NCBI RefSeq assembly: GCF_018128905.1
Contig: NZ_CP063808.1
Span: 3,162,001 to 3,226,000 of the forward strand
DNA from: Streptomyces sp. A2-16
GTDB lineage: Bacteria > Actinomycetota > Actinomycetes > Streptomycetales > Streptomycetaceae
Direction of reading: 5' to 3'
DNA: 64,000 nucleotides
The translations under genes were made by a program, and so were the position numbers. Position 1 is the first letter of the stretch, and every line of letters starts with the position of its first letter. This document shows, piece after piece, positions 25,421 through 35,399 of the stretch. Below the pieces are notes generated by a model. That model was not told the origin of the DNA and ran no database searches. It saw nothing but the letters and a program-made list of their open reading frames with translations.

Positions 25421-26887
25421 GTGAGCAAGGACGCCGTGCACGCGGCACAGGCCGCCTCCCGCACCGCCGTGACCCCGCCGCCCGCAGACGCGGGCGACGC
25501 CGGCTACAGCAAGGACCTCAAGGCCCGCCACGTCAACATGATCGCCATCGGCGGCGCGATCGGCACCGGCCTCTTCCTCGGCGCCGGAGGACGCCTCCAC
25601 ACCGCGGGCCCGGCGCTGGCGCTGGCCTACCTGGTCTGCGGCGTCTTCGCCTTCTTCGTCGTCCGGGCCCTGGGCGAGCTGGTCCTCTACCGCCCCTCCT
25701 CGGGCTCCTTCGTGTCGTACGCGCGCGAGTTCCTCGGCGAGAAGGGCGCGTACGTCGCCGGCTGGATGTACTTCCTGAACTGGTCGACCACCGGCATCGC
25801 CGACATCACCGCGATCGCGCTCTACACGCACTACTGGAGCCTGTTCACCGACATCCCCCAGTGGACGCTGGCGCTCATCGCCCTTGCCGTCGTGCTGGCC
25901 GTGAACCTGATCTCGGTGAAGATCTTCGGCGAGATGGAGTTCTGGTTCGCCATCATCAAGGTCGCCACACTCGTCGGCTTCATGCTGATCGGCATCTTCC
26001 TGCTGGCCACCGGGCACGAGGTGGGCGGGCAGACGCCGGGCGTGGGCGTGATCACCGACAACGGCGGCGTCCTCCCGCACGGCCTCCTGCCGGTCGTCCT
26101 GGTCATGCAGGGCGTGATCTTCGCGTACGCCGCGCTGGAGCTCGTCGGTGTCGCGGCGGGGGAGACGGCCGAGCCGGAGAAGGTCGTCCCGCGCGCGGTG
26201 AACTCGATCATGTGGCGGGTGGGTCTGTTCTACGTCGGCTCGGTCGTCCTGCTGGCCCTGCTCCTGCCGGGATCGCTCTACTCGGCCGACGAGAGCCCCT
26301 TCGTCACGGTCCTGTCGAAGATCGGGGTCCCGGCGGCGGGTGACGTGATGAACCTGGTCGTCCTGACGGCGGCGATGTCCTCGCTGAACTCGGGCCTGTA
26401 CTCCACGGGCCGCATCCTGCGCTCGATGGCGACGGCGGGTTCGGCCCCGAGGTTCACGGCCCGCATGAACCGCAGCCAGGTCCCCTACGGCGGCATTCTG
26501 CTGACCTGCGCGGTGTGCGTGCTGGGCGTCGGCCTGAACTACCTCATGCCGAGTCAGGCCTTCGAGATCGTGCTGAACATCGCCTCCCTCGGTGTCATCA
26601 GCACCTGGGTGATCATCATGGTCTGCCACCTGGTCCTCGTCCGCCGGGCCCGCGCCGGCCTGCTGACCCGCCCCTCCTTCCGCCTCCCCTTCAGCCCGGC
26701 CACGGAGATCACCACGATCGCCTTCCTCCTGGCCTGCCTGGGCATGATGTGGAACGACCCCGAGGTCGGCCGCAGGACGCTCCTGCTGGTCCCGGTGATC
26801 GGGGCCCTCCTGGTGGCGGGCTGGTTCGGCATCCGCCGCAGGGTCGAACGGACGACGGACCGCGAGCTGACCGACCTCACTGACTGA
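25421..26887 (+). CDS. Amino-acid permease of the AAT/APC family
   Basis: A 488-residue, 12-helix transporter. The first helix carries the APC signature [21 protein letters not shown]; the family block [32 protein letters not shown] follows. It imports an amino acid with H+; the closest type by memory is L-asparagine or GABA permease (AnsP/GabP), but specificity cannot be read. GTG at 25421 (VSKDAV) is preferred because the upstream frame to 25259 lacks membrane-protein character. It is divergent from the MerR gene. Confidence 0.88.
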   Translation: MSKDAVHAAQAASRTAVTPPPADAGDAGYSKDLKARHVNMIAIGGAIGTGLFLGAGGRLHTAGPALALAYLVCGVFAFFVVRALGELVLYRPSSGSFVSYAREFLGEKGAYVAGWMYFLNWSTTGIADITAIALYTHYWSLFTDIPQWTLALIALAVVLAVNLISVKIFGEMEFWFAIIKVATLVGFMLIGIFLLATGHEVGGQTPGVGVITDNGGVLPHGLLPVVLVMQGVIFAYAALELVGVAAGETAEPEKVVPRAVNSIMWRVGLFYVGSVVLLALLLPGSLYSADESPFVTVLSKIGVPAAGDVMNLVVLTAAMSSLNSGLYSTGRILRSMATAGSAPRFTARMNRSQVPYGGILLTCAVCVLGVGLNYLMPSQAFEIVLNIASLGVISTWVIIMVCHLVLVRRARAGLLTRPSFRLPFSPATEITTIAFLLACLGMMWNDPEVGRRTLLLVPVIGALLVAGWFGIRRRVERTTDRELTDLTD

Positions 26888-26896
26888 CGGGCGCCG

Positions 26897-26919
26897 TTGT
26901 CAGTGGCGCCCTCTACGGT
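26897..26919 (+). promoter_or_regulatory. Perfect PafBC-type promoter of the macro-domain gene
   Basis: TTGTCAGTG (26897-26905), 8 bases, TACGGT (26914-26919): a full match to tTGTCRgtg-N8-TAnnnT. The ATG at 26926 is 7 bases after the -10, so the transcript is predicted to be leaderless. The -35 lies just beyond the stop of the permease gene. Confidence 0.78.
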
Positions 26920-26925
26920 GGCGTC

Positions 26926-27408
26926 ATGGGGGAGATCAAGTACATCCGAGGCGACGCCACCGCTCCGTCGGTGAAGGGCACCAAGCTGATCGCGCACGTC
27001 TGCAACGACCTCGGGGGCTGGGGCAAGGGCTTCGTCGTCGCGGTGTCGCGCAGATGGCCCGAGCCGGAGGCCGCCTACCGCGCCTGGCACCGGGAGCGCG
27101 CGTCGACCGACTTCGGGCTGGGCGCCGTGCAGTTCGTGCAGGTCGAGAAGTATGTCTGGGTGGCCAACATGATCGGACAGCGGGGGACACGGAGCGGCAG
27201 CAAGGGCGTCCCGGTCCGATACGAGGCGATCGACGTGGCTCTGGGCCGCCTGGCCGACAAGGCCGTGGAACTCAAGGCGTCCGTGCACATGCCACGGATA
27301 GGGTGCGGGCTGGCCGGGGGGAAGTGGTCCCGAGTGGAGCCGCTGATCATCGAGCGCCTGGTGAAGCGAGACCTCCCCGTCACCGTCTACGACCACGGGG
27401 AGGACTGA
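26926..27408 (+). CDS. Macro-domain protein (ADP-ribose binding/hydrolysis)
   Basis: A 160-residue stand-alone macro domain of the ALC1-like/TARG1-DarG branch. The N-terminal strand IKYIRGDAT is followed by LIAHVCNDLGGWGKGFVVAVSRRW, and PRIGCGLAGGKW provides the phosphate loop. Macro domains of this branch remove ADP-ribose from protein Glu/Asp or from DNA, or hydrolyse O-acetyl-ADP-ribose. The DNA-damage-type promoter favours a role in reversing ADP-ribosylation in repair. There is no adjacent DarT-like toxin, so this is not a visible toxin-antitoxin pair. Confidence 0.88.
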   Translation: MGEIKYIRGDATAPSVKGTKLIAHVCNDLGGWGKGFVVAVSRRWPEPEAAYRAWHRERASTDFGLGAVQFVQVEKYVWVANMIGQRGTRSGSKGVPVRYEAIDVALGRLADKAVELKASVHMPRIGCGLAGGKWSRVEPLIIERLVKRDLPVTVYDHGED

Positions 27409-27439
27409 CGCGAGCTTCTTCGGGGTGGCCGCCAGAGCC

Positions 27440-28939
27440 CTAGTGCTCGTGCTCGTGCACGTCGTTCGTTGCCGCGATCTTCCTCCACGACTCAGGCCGT
27501 ACGGAGGCCTCCGCGGACCTCGCGATCGACGCGCCCCGCGCCGCCGGTGCCCCCGGCTTCGACGGCTGGAACAGCCAGGTGTCGAAGAGCGCCGCCAACG
27601 GCCGGCCCGACACCTCCTCGGCGTACTTCCGGAAGTCGGCGACGGACGCGTTGCCGTACGCGTACTTCTGCGGCCAGCCCTTCAGCACCGCGAAGAACGC
27701 CTCGTCACCGATCTCGTTGCGCAGCGCCTGCAGGGCCAGCGCGCCCCGGTCGTAGACGGCGATGTCGAACTGGTTCTCCGGCCCGGGGTCCCCCGGCCGC
27801 ACCGTCCAGAACACGTCGTCGGCCGGGTGCGAGGCGTACACGTAGTCGGCGAGTTCCTGCGCGGTCCCCTCGTCCTCGTGCTCGGACCACAGCCACTGCG
27901 CGTACCGCGCGAAGCCCTCGTTGATCCAGATGTCCTTCCATCCGCGCACGGACACCAGATCGCCGTACCACTGGTGGGCCAGCTCGTGCACGACGACGGA
28001 GGTGTTGGAGCCGTTCGCGAACTGGCGCGGGCTGTAGAAGGGCCGCGTCTGCGTCTCCAGCGCGTACCCGGTAGTGGTGTTCGGCACGTACCCGCCGAGC
28101 GCGTCGAAGGGGTACGGCCCGAAGTACCCGCTCAGCCAGTCGGCGATCTCCCCGGTCCGCTCGACGCCGGCGCGCGCGGCGCCGGAGTTGGCGCCGAGGT
28201 CCTTGCTGTAGGCGTTGACGACCGGAATGCCGCCGTCGGTCGTGCCGGTCGTGAGGTCGAAGCGACCGACGGCCAGGGTCGCCAGATAGGTGGCCTGCGG
28301 CTTGGCGGAGCGCCAGTTCCAGCGGGTCCAGCCGAGGCGTGAACTCGTGGACTGGAGCGTGCCGTTGGAGATGGCCTGGCTGCCGTCCGGCACCAGGACC
28401 GACACGTCGTAGGTGGCCTTGTCGAGCGGGTGGTCGTTGCTCGGGAACCACCACCAGGCGGCCTCGGGCTCGTTCGCCCCGACCCCGCCGTCGGGAGTGC
28501 GGTGCCAGCTGGTGAAGCCGTACGCCTGCTTCGACGAAGGCACCCCGCTGTAGCGGACCACGACCGTCACCGAAGTGCCCTTGGCCAGCGGCGACTTGGG
28601 CGTGATCTGCAGCTCGTGCTCGCCCGAGGTGCTGAAAGAGGCCTTCGCGCCGTTGACCCGCACCTCGCTCACGTCGAGGAGAAAGTCCAGATCGAACCGG
28701 GACAGATCCTGCGTGGTGCGTGCCAGGAGGGTGGCCGTGCCTTCCAGTTCGTCCGTCGCCGGCTGGTACTTCAGCCGCAGGTCGTAATGGGAGACGTCGT
28801 AGCCGCCGTTGCCGTAGTCCGGGTAGTAGGGGTCGCCGATTCCCGGGGCGCCGGGGGAGAAGCCCGCCGCCGACGCCGGGATCGCCAGCATCAGGGAGGC
28901 CGCCGCGAAAGCGCCCGGTGCGATGAGTCTGCGGTGCAC
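27440..28939 (-). CDS. Secreted M1-family metallopeptidase
   Basis: A 499-residue exported aminopeptidase-like enzyme. A signal peptide runs to about residue 25 (VHRRLIAPGAFAAASLMLAIPASA). The gluzincin motif HELAHQW starts at His318, and the third zinc ligand is in INEGFARYAQWLW. The N-terminal beta-domain (YDVSHYDLRLKY) is present, but the protein lacks the long C-terminal helical domain of full M1 aminopeptidases. The GTG at 28939 is fixed by GGGAG 5 bases upstream. It is divergent from the S15 peptidase, suggesting shared control of extracellular peptide use. Confidence 0.9.
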   Translation of the reverse strand: MHRRLIAPGAFAAASLMLAIPASAAGFSPGAPGIGDPYYPDYGNGGYDVSHYDLRLKYQPATDELEGTATLLARTTQDLSRFDLDFLLDVSEVRVNGAKASFSTSGEHELQITPKSPLAKGTSVTVVVRYSGVPSSKQAYGFTSWHRTPDGGVGANEPEAAWWWFPSNDHPLDKATYDVSVLVPDGSQAISNGTLQSTSSRLGWTRWNWRSAKPQATYLATLAVGRFDLTTGTTDGGIPVVNAYSKDLGANSGAARAGVERTGEIADWLSGYFGPYPFDALGGYVPNTTTGYALETQTRPFYSPRQFANGSNTSVVVHELAHQWYGDLVSVRGWKDIWINEGFARYAQWLWSEHEDEGTAQELADYVYASHPADDVFWTVRPGDPGPENQFDIAVYDRGALALQALRNEIGDEAFFAVLKGWPQKYAYGNASVADFRKYAEEVSGRPLAALFDTWLFQPSKPGAPAARGASIARSAEASVRPESWRKIAATNDVHEHEH

Positions 28940-29100
28940 GAAAGCTCCCGATCGTGGGGGGACGGAGTCTGTTCGCAGCCTATTCACCACCTGTGCGCCC
29001 GCCGTGTCCACGGCCACTCCTGTCACAGGATCGCCATTCGGCCGTCATGCTCCCAAGAGGCCCTCTTTTGCGCGGGAGTTGACCGCAGTACCGTCCGCGC

Positions 29101-31068
29101 ATGTCGATACGCACGCGCTTCACGATCTGGAGACCGCTCGCGACCGCCGCCGCGGCCACCGCCGCCCTGCTGGCGACCTTCCTCACGCCCGCGACCGCAC
29201 TGGCGCAGGCCGCCCCGAGGGAGAGTCAACCCGTCTACTCGTACGAGAACGCCGTCCGCGAGGCCGTCTGGGTGGACACCCGGCTCGACGGAGACGGCGA
29301 CGGAAGGACGGACCGCGTCGCCGTCGACATCGTCCGGCCCCGCGAACCGGCCCAGCAGGGCCGCAAGGTCCCGGTCATCATGGACGCCAGCCCGTACTAC
29401 TCCTGCTGCGGCCGCGGCAACGAGAGCCAGCTGAAGACGTACGACGCGAACGGCAACGTCGTCCAGATGCCGCTGTTCTACGACAACTACTTCGTGCCCC
29501 GCGGCTATGCCTTCGTCGGCGTCGACCTCGCCGGCACCAACCGCTCCAACGGCTGCGTCGACGTCGGCGGCCGCTCCGACATCCAGTCGGCCAAAGCGGT
29601 CGTCGACTGGCTCAACGGCCGGGCCACCGCCTACACGAGCCGCACCGGCACCGCGAAGGCCAAGGCCGGCTGGACCAACGGCAGAACCGGCATGATCGGC
29701 AAGAGCTGGGACGGCACCATCGCCAACGGCGTCGCCGCCACCGGTGTCGAGGGCCTGAAGACCATCGTCCCGATCAGCGCCATCTCCACCTGGTACGACT
29801 ACTACTTCTCCAAGGGCGCCCCGCTCTACGACTCCGGCCCCGACTGGCTCTCCGACTACGTCGACAGCCCCGACGCCCGAGCCAAGTGCGCCGCCGTCCA
29901 GCAGAAGCTCGTCGACCAGGCACCGCGCACCGGCGACCTGACCCCGCTGTGGACCGAGCGCGACTACGTGAAGGACGCCAGGAAGGTCAAGGCGAGCGTC
30001 TTCCTCGTGCACGGCATGCAGGACCTCAACGTCCGCCTCCAGCACGTCGGTCCGTGGTGGGACGCCCTCGCGAAGAACGGCGTCGAGCGCAAGATCTGGC
30101 TCTCCCAGACCGGGCACGTCGACCCCTTCGACTTCCGCCGCACGGCATGGGTCGACACCCTGCACCGCTGGTTCGACCACGAACTCCTCGGCTACGACAA
30201 CGGCATCGACCGCGAGCCCATGGCCGACATCGAACGCCACCCCGATCAGTGGGTCACCTCGAAGTCCTGGCCGCCGCGCGGCACTTCGGCGGCCACTCTG
30301 CGCCCCGCGAAGGGCGCCCTTCCGGGCGTGGGCACCCTCGGCCTGACCAAGGCCAAGGGCACCGAGACCTTCACCGACGACCCGGCGCTCAGCGAGACCG
30401 ACTGGGCCGCCCGGATCGACACCTCGACCCCCGAGAAAGCGGGCTTCACCACCGGCACCCTCACCAGGGACCTCCGCCTGTCCGGCGCCTCCAAGGTGAC
30501 CGTCACCGCGACCCCGACCACCTCGACCGCGCACCTCTCCGCCGTACTCGTCGACCTGGGCCCCGACACCATCCGTGACTACGCGGCCTCGGGCGAAGGC
30601 ATCACCACCCTCACCGACCGCACCTGCTGGGGCGCCGGCACCACCGGCGACAGCGGCTGCTTCAAGCAGACGCGGGCGAAGACCGCCGCGGTCGACTACA
30701 CGGTGGTCAGCCGCGGCTGGGCCGACCTCGGCAACTACGCCTCGGACAAGAAGGGCGTCCCGCTCACCCCGGGCCGGGCCTACACCATCACCCTCGACCT
30801 CGGCGCCACGGACCACGTGGTCCCGGCGGGCCACCGTCTCGCCCTGATCGTCGCAGGCACCGACAAGGACCTCATCGACCCGCCCTCCACCAAGCCCACC
30901 CTGACGATCGACCTCGCCCGCACCTCGGCCCGCGTCCAGCTGGTCGGCGGCGCCGCCGCGTTCGCGCACGCCACGAAGGGCGCCGAGACCGCCGTACCCC
31001 GTGGGACGGCGGCCCTCGACGGCGTCCGGGCCCCGCGGACCGCCCACCGCGTCCCGGAGGGAGGATGA
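29101..31068 (+). CDS. Secreted Xaa-Pro dipeptidyl-peptidase (S15)
   Basis: A 655-residue exported serine peptidase. Signal peptide 1-37 (two basic patches, hydrophobic [15 protein letters not shown], cleavage after ALAQA). The alpha/beta-hydrolase domain has its nucleophile Ser202 in GKSWDGT; a catalytic His is in [12 protein letters not shown]. The C-terminal PepX beta-sandwich begins about residue 425. It removes X-Pro dipeptides from Pro-rich peptides outside the cell. Its stop overlaps the next start by 4 nt (ATGA), so it is coupled to the carboxypeptidase. Confidence 0.9.
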   Translation: MSIRTRFTIWRPLATAAAATAALLATFLTPATALAQAAPRESQPVYSYENAVREAVWVDTRLDGDGDGRTDRVAVDIVRPREPAQQGRKVPVIMDASPYYSCCGRGNESQLKTYDANGNVVQMPLFYDNYFVPRGYAFVGVDLAGTNRSNGCVDVGGRSDIQSAKAVVDWLNGRATAYTSRTGTAKAKAGWTNGRTGMIGKSWDGTIANGVAATGVEGLKTIVPISAISTWYDYYFSKGAPLYDSGPDWLSDYVDSPDARAKCAAVQQKLVDQAPRTGDLTPLWTERDYVKDARKVKASVFLVHGMQDLNVRLQHVGPWWDALAKNGVERKIWLSQTGHVDPFDFRRTAWVDTLHRWFDHELLGYDNGIDREPMADIERHPDQWVTSKSWPPRGTSAATLRPAKGALPGVGTLGLTKAKGTETFTDDPALSETDWAARIDTSTPEKAGFTTGTLTRDLRLSGASKVTVTATPTTSTAHLSAVLVDLGPDTIRDYAASGEGITTLTDRTCWGAGTTGDSGCFKQTRAKTAAVDYTVVSRGWADLGNYASDKKGVPLTPGRAYTITLDLGATDHVVPAGHRLALIVAGTDKDLIDPPSTKPTLTIDLARTSARVQLVGGAAAFAHATKGAETAVPRGTAALDGVRAPRTAHRVPEGG

Positions 31069-32318
31069 CGATCCGATCCGTCGCACTGAGCACGGCAGCC
31101 CTGGCCGCGTCCCTGCTCGCGGTCCCGGCACAGGCGGCCGACGCCCCGCCCCGCACCGGATTCGAGGAATCCGGGGGCGTCCGCTGGACGAGCGAGTCCG
31201 AGGAACAGGACTTCCTCGCCCAGATCGACCGGTCGAGCCGCCGGGTCGTCCTCGGCCGCATCGGCACGACGAAACAGGGCCGCCCCCTGAACCTCGTCCA
31301 GATCGGCGCCCGCGAGGCCCCGGACAAGGTGCTCCTCGTGTGCAGCCAGCACGGCGACGAGCCCTCCGGCCGCGAGGCCTGTCTCAGCAAGGTCCGCGAT
31401 CTGGCGTACGCGAAGGACGCCCGCACCCGGCGCTTCCTCGACCGCACCACCGTCCTCGTCGTGCCCACCGCCAACCCCGACGGCCGGGCCGCCGACACCC
31501 GGGGCAACAGCGACGGCGTCGACATCAACCGCGACCATCTCGCGCTGGCCACCGCCGAGGCCCGCGCCATGGCGAAGGTCGTCCGGGACCGGCGACCGGA
31601 CGTGATCTACGACCTGCACGAGTACTCGGCCACCCCCCGGTACTACGACAAGGACCTCTTCGACCTCTGGCCCCGCAACCTCAACACCGACCGGGCCGTC
31701 CACGACGAGTCCGAGACCCTGTCCCGCGAGTACGTACGGCCCGCCGCCGAAAGAGCCGGCCACTCGACCGGCACGTACGGCATCTGGACCGACCCGGTCA
31801 CCGGCGACCCCGTCAAGCAGGTCGCCGGCGACGGCCAGGAACGCATCCTGCGCAACATGTCCGGCATCAAGCACGCGATCGGACTGCTGATCGAGAGCAG
31901 GGTCGAGCCCCTCGGGGACACGGACGGGGCGAGCAACAACCGTCGCCGGGTGGACTCGCAACTGGCCGCGCTGAAGGGCCTGTTCGGGTTCGCCGACGCC
32001 CGGCGGGCCCAGATCGGGAAGGCCACCGCCGAGGCCCGCCGCAAGCCCTCGACAGGCCCCGTCTTCCTCGGCGGCGCCGACAACGACCCGCCCGAACCGG
32101 CCGAGGTGATCCAGCACCCGCCCTGCGGCTACCGGCTCACCGACGCCCAGTACACGGAGGTGAAGGACGAACTCGCCCTGCACGGAGTGCGGACGAAGGG
32201 CACCTACGTCTCCCTGAGACAGCCCCTGCGCGCCCTCGTCCCGCTGCTCCTCGACGAACGCGCCCCGTATCACCTCACGGCCGGGGAACCCGTTGGGGGG
32301 TCCGACACCGGCTGCTGA
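31065..32318 (+). CDS. Secreted M14-family zinc carboxypeptidase
   Basis: A 417-residue exported metallocarboxypeptidase. Signal peptide 1-25 ending PAQAA. Zinc ligands His96 and Glu99 in SQHGDEPSG, and His185 in IYDLHEYS; the arginine pair and INRD segment also fit M14. It would release C-terminal residues from extracellular peptides, complementing the S15 and M1 enzymes beside it. A C-terminal extension after about 300 has no recognised domain. Confidence 0.88.
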   Translation: MTIRSVALSTAALAASLLAVPAQAADAPPRTGFEESGGVRWTSESEEQDFLAQIDRSSRRVVLGRIGTTKQGRPLNLVQIGAREAPDKVLLVCSQHGDEPSGREACLSKVRDLAYAKDARTRRFLDRTTVLVVPTANPDGRAADTRGNSDGVDINRDHLALATAEARAMAKVVRDRRPDVIYDLHEYSATPRYYDKDLFDLWPRNLNTDRAVHDESETLSREYVRPAAERAGHSTGTYGIWTDPVTGDPVKQVAGDGQERILRNMSGIKHAIGLLIESRVEPLGDTDGASNNRRRVDSQLAALKGLFGFADARRAQIGKATAEARRKPSTGPVFLGGADNDPPEPAEVIQHPPCGYRLTDAQYTEVKDELALHGVRTKGTYVSLRQPLRALVPLLLDERAPYHLTAGEPVGGSDTGC

Positions 32319-32406
32319 ATCGGTCGAGATCTGCGGCACCTGTGGTAGGTCCTGGGGAACTGTGTGAAAACCGGCGTATCCACCGCCCCAGGGGAAGGTG
32401 CCGCAG

Positions 32407-34107
32407 ATGACTGAAGACCTGAAGAAGAGAGCGGGCCGGGAAGGGCCCGCGGGCATTCTCGGCCACGAGACCGACCGAGTGGTGTTCGGGGTCACCGCCG
32501 TCATCACCCTGGCCTTCGTGATCTGGGGCTGGGCGGCGACGGACTCCCTGGAGGACGTCTCCACCACCATGCTCAACGGCCTGATCCACAACGGCGGCTG
32601 GGCCTTCATGCTGGCCGCCTCGTGCTTCGTGGTGTTCGCCCTGTGGCTCGCGATGAGCCGCTACGGCCGTATCCACCTGGGCGCCGAGGGCGAGGAGCCC
32701 GAGTTCAAGACGGTGTCCTGGGTCGCGATGATGTTCAGCGCCGGCATGGGCATCGGCCTGATGTTCTACGGCGTCAGCGAGCCCCTCTCGCACTACACCA
32801 ACCCGCCCCCGGGCACGAACCCCGCCAACTCCGGTGAACGCATGGAGACGGCGATGGCCACCACCCTCTTCCACTGGACGCTGCACCCCTGGGCGATCTA
32901 CGCGGTGGTCGGGCTCGGCATCGCCTACAGCACCTTCCGCAAGCGCAGGCGCCAGACCATCAGCGCCGTCTTCACCCCGCTCATCGGCGAGAAGCACGCG
33001 AACGGCGCCGCCGGCCGGGTGATCGACATCCTCGCGATCATCGCCACCGTCTTCGGCTCAGCCGCCTCCCTCGGCCTCGGCGCCCTCCAGATCGGCTCCG
33101 GCTTCCAGGAACTCGACTGGATGGACGACGTCAGCACCGGCCTGCTCGTCACGATCATCGCCGTGCTGACCCTGGCCTTCGTGCTCTCGGCCGTCTCCGG
33201 CATCGAGCGGGGCATCCAGTGGCTGTCCAACACCAACATGGTGCTCGCGCTGATCCTCGCCGTGTTCGTGTTCATCGCGGGCCCCACGATCATCGTGCTC
33301 GACCTGCTGCCCACCTCGGTCTTCTCCTACCTCGGCGACCTGCCCCAGCTCGCCGGCCGCACCGAGGCGAGCGGCGGCAAGGGCGTCGCGGACTGGCTCG
33401 GCAGCTGGACCGTCTTCTACTGGGCCTGGTGGATCTCCTGGACGCCCTTCGTCGGCATGTTCATCGCCCGCATCAGCCGCGGCCGCACCATCCGGCAGTT
33501 CGTCGGCGGCGTCATCCTCGTGCCCAGCACGGTCAGCCTGATCTGGTTCGCGATCTTCGGCGGCACGGCCATGAAGCTGAAGGAGGGCGGCGCGCTCGGC
33601 GGCGAGAACACCCCCGAGGGCCAACTCTTCGGCGTCCTCCAGGAGTTCCCCATCGCCACCGTCACCAGCCTGCTGGTGATGATCCTGGTCGGCATCTTCT
33701 TCGTCTCGGGCGCCGACGCCGCGTCCATCGTGATGGGCACCCTCTCCCAGAAGGGCGCGCTCGAACCCGGCCGTTTCGTCGTCGTGTTCTGGGGTGTGGT
33801 CACCGGCGCCGTCGCCGCCATCATGCTGCTCGTCGGCAGCGGCCAGGGCGACGCCCTCACCGGCCTGCAGAACCTCACCATCCTGGCCGCCGCGCCCTTC
33901 GTCCTCGTGATGATCGGCATGTGCGTCGCCCTCATGCGCGACCTGCGCCGCGACCCGGTCATCGTGCGCGGCGAGATGGGCTCCGAGGCCGTCGAACTCG
34001 CCGTGATCGAGGGCCACCGCAAGTACGACGGCGACTTCGGGATCCAGATCGGCCCGGGCCCCGGCACCGAGACGGAGGGCGACCCGCTGGGCCACGACCA
34101 CAGCTGA
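32407..34107 (+). CDS. BCCT-family transporter (betaine/choline/carnitine)
   Basis: A 566-residue, 12-helix transporter. The BCCT hallmarks are MMFSAGMGIGLMFYGVSEPLSHY and the Trp-rich core WTVFYWAWWISWTPFVGMFIARISRGRTIRQF (positions about 340-372). It takes up a quaternary amine such as glycine betaine or choline with Na+ or H+. The cytoplasmic C-terminal tail is short and acidic/His-ended. GGGGAAGG 8 bases before the ATG at 32407 sets the start. Confidence 0.92.
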   Translation: MTEDLKKRAGREGPAGILGHETDRVVFGVTAVITLAFVIWGWAATDSLEDVSTTMLNGLIHNGGWAFMLAASCFVVFALWLAMSRYGRIHLGAEGEEPEFKTVSWVAMMFSAGMGIGLMFYGVSEPLSHYTNPPPGTNPANSGERMETAMATTLFHWTLHPWAIYAVVGLGIAYSTFRKRRRQTISAVFTPLIGEKHANGAAGRVIDILAIIATVFGSAASLGLGALQIGSGFQELDWMDDVSTGLLVTIIAVLTLAFVLSAVSGIERGIQWLSNTNMVLALILAVFVFIAGPTIIVLDLLPTSVFSYLGDLPQLAGRTEASGGKGVADWLGSWTVFYWAWWISWTPFVGMFIARISRGRTIRQFVGGVILVPSTVSLIWFAIFGGTAMKLKEGGALGGENTPEGQLFGVLQEFPIATVTSLLVMILVGIFFVSGADAASIVMGTLSQKGALEPGRFVVVFWGVVTGAVAAIMLLVGSGQGDALTGLQNLTILAAAPFVLVMIGMCVALMRDLRRDPVIVRGEMGSEAVELAVIEGHRKYDGDFGIQIGPGPGTETEGDPLGHDHS

Positions 34108-34121
34108 GCGCGGCGCGTGCG

Positions 34122-34153
34122 GGGGAGGGGACAGGCCCGGCCCCCTCCTCCCC
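34122..34153. terminator. GC hairpin after the BCCT gene
   Basis: About nine pairs form between 34122-34130 and 34145-34153 (GGGGAGG with CCTCCCC plus two more), 14 bases after the stop codon. No T-run. Confidence 0.5.
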
Positions 34154-34322
34154 GCCGCCCGTCCAGGCCCGCCTCGCCCGCTCCCCCTTCGACCACGCGT
34201 ACGCCGACGGCACCGGGCCGCAGGGCCAACTCCTCGTCCGCGGCGGGCCGATCCGGCACCCGCTTCGAGCGGAATGACCCATGCCGTGCTCAGACCGCCC
34301 CAAAGGCGGGAATACTCACACC

Positions 34323-35351
34323 ATGTCTGCCGCATACGCGACCTTCGGCCTGGCACCGGCGATGCGTGCCGGTGGAGTCCTCGCCAACGGTGACTTCCAG
34401 ATTCACCGGGACTTCCTGGACTTCATCGTCGACGGCCGCCCGCTCCTCTTCCAGCTCTCCGACCTCGACGCCGTCTCCCCCCTCGCCTCGGACGTCCCGC
34501 CCGCGATCTTCACCGCCCAGGTCCGCAGCCTCCTGGGCGAGTCGGAGGCCCCGCTTCCGGGCGGCCGTTACGTCATCTACGGCTGTCCCGAGTGCGAGGA
34601 CCTCGCCTGCGGAGCCGTCACCGCCGTCATCGAACGGGACGGCGACGACTTCATCTGGCGGGACTTCGCCTGGCAGACCGAGGAGGCCGTGGACCTCCGG
34701 CTCAACGGCTACCACGGCATCGGACCCTTCCGCTTCCGCGGCGCCGAGTACCGAGCGGCGCTCGACTCCCTGCTCCGCGGCGGCAGCCAACCGGAGGGCG
34801 CCCGCCGCCGGGTCCTGCTCATCGGCGCCCGCGTCGCCGTCCTCGCCAAACTCGCCGCCGCCCTGCGCATCATCGGCATCGGCGCCGACATCACCCACGG
34901 GGTGGGCGACGTCCCCGCCGACGAACTGCGCGGCTACGGCGCCGTCGCCTTCGGCCGCGCGGTCACCGCGGAGGAACGTGCCGCCGTACGCCGCTCTTTC
35001 GAACGTGCGGGCGTCGACGTGGCCTACGTCGACGGTCTCGCGCCGATCGTCCCGCTGCTCGTGGCCCAGATAGAGCACGCCCTGGACCGCAGCCCCGTGG
35101 AGCAGCGCCGTCTGACCCGCCTGGTCGCCGCCGACGGCGAGGCGGGCGTCGAGGTCACCTCACCGTGCCGGGTGCGGCTGACGGCGTACCGCCTCGACCG
35201 GCTCTACCGCACCCATGCGCGGGAGGTCTTCGACGGCGTCCTGGAAGCGGGCCGGCACCGGATCGCCCTGGACGCCAAGGCGGTGCGAGGCGAGTCGTTC
35301 GTGGTGGCGCGGACCTCGGGAAGCGTCCTGGTGGAGGCGATGGCCCGGTGA
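34323..35351 (+). CDS. Conserved protein of unknown function
   Basis: A 342-residue soluble protein. The N-terminal third contains GCPECEDLACGAVTAVIERDGDDFIWRDFAWQ; the middle (about 160-260) resembles a nucleotide-binding alpha/beta unit (RRVLLIGARVAVLAKLAAALRIIG). It is labelled oxidoreductase in some Streptomyces genomes, which the sequence does not prove. The start ATG at 34323 is preferred to 34281. It is followed 48 bp later by an ABC-F gene. Confidence 0.75.
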   Translation: MSAAYATFGLAPAMRAGGVLANGDFQIHRDFLDFIVDGRPLLFQLSDLDAVSPLASDVPPAIFTAQVRSLLGESEAPLPGGRYVIYGCPECEDLACGAVTAVIERDGDDFIWRDFAWQTEEAVDLRLNGYHGIGPFRFRGAEYRAALDSLLRGGSQPEGARRRVLLIGARVAVLAKLAAALRIIGIGADITHGVGDVPADELRGYGAVAFGRAVTAEERAAVRRSFERAGVDVAYVDGLAPIVPLLVAQIEHALDRSPVEQRRLTRLVAADGEAGVEVTSPCRVRLTAYRLDRLYRTHAREVFDGVLEAGRHRIALDAKAVRGESFVVARTSGSVLVEAMAR

Positions 35352-35399
35352 GAACCGGAGCGCCGGGCAGGCTCCACGGCCATTAGGATCGGCGGTCTG

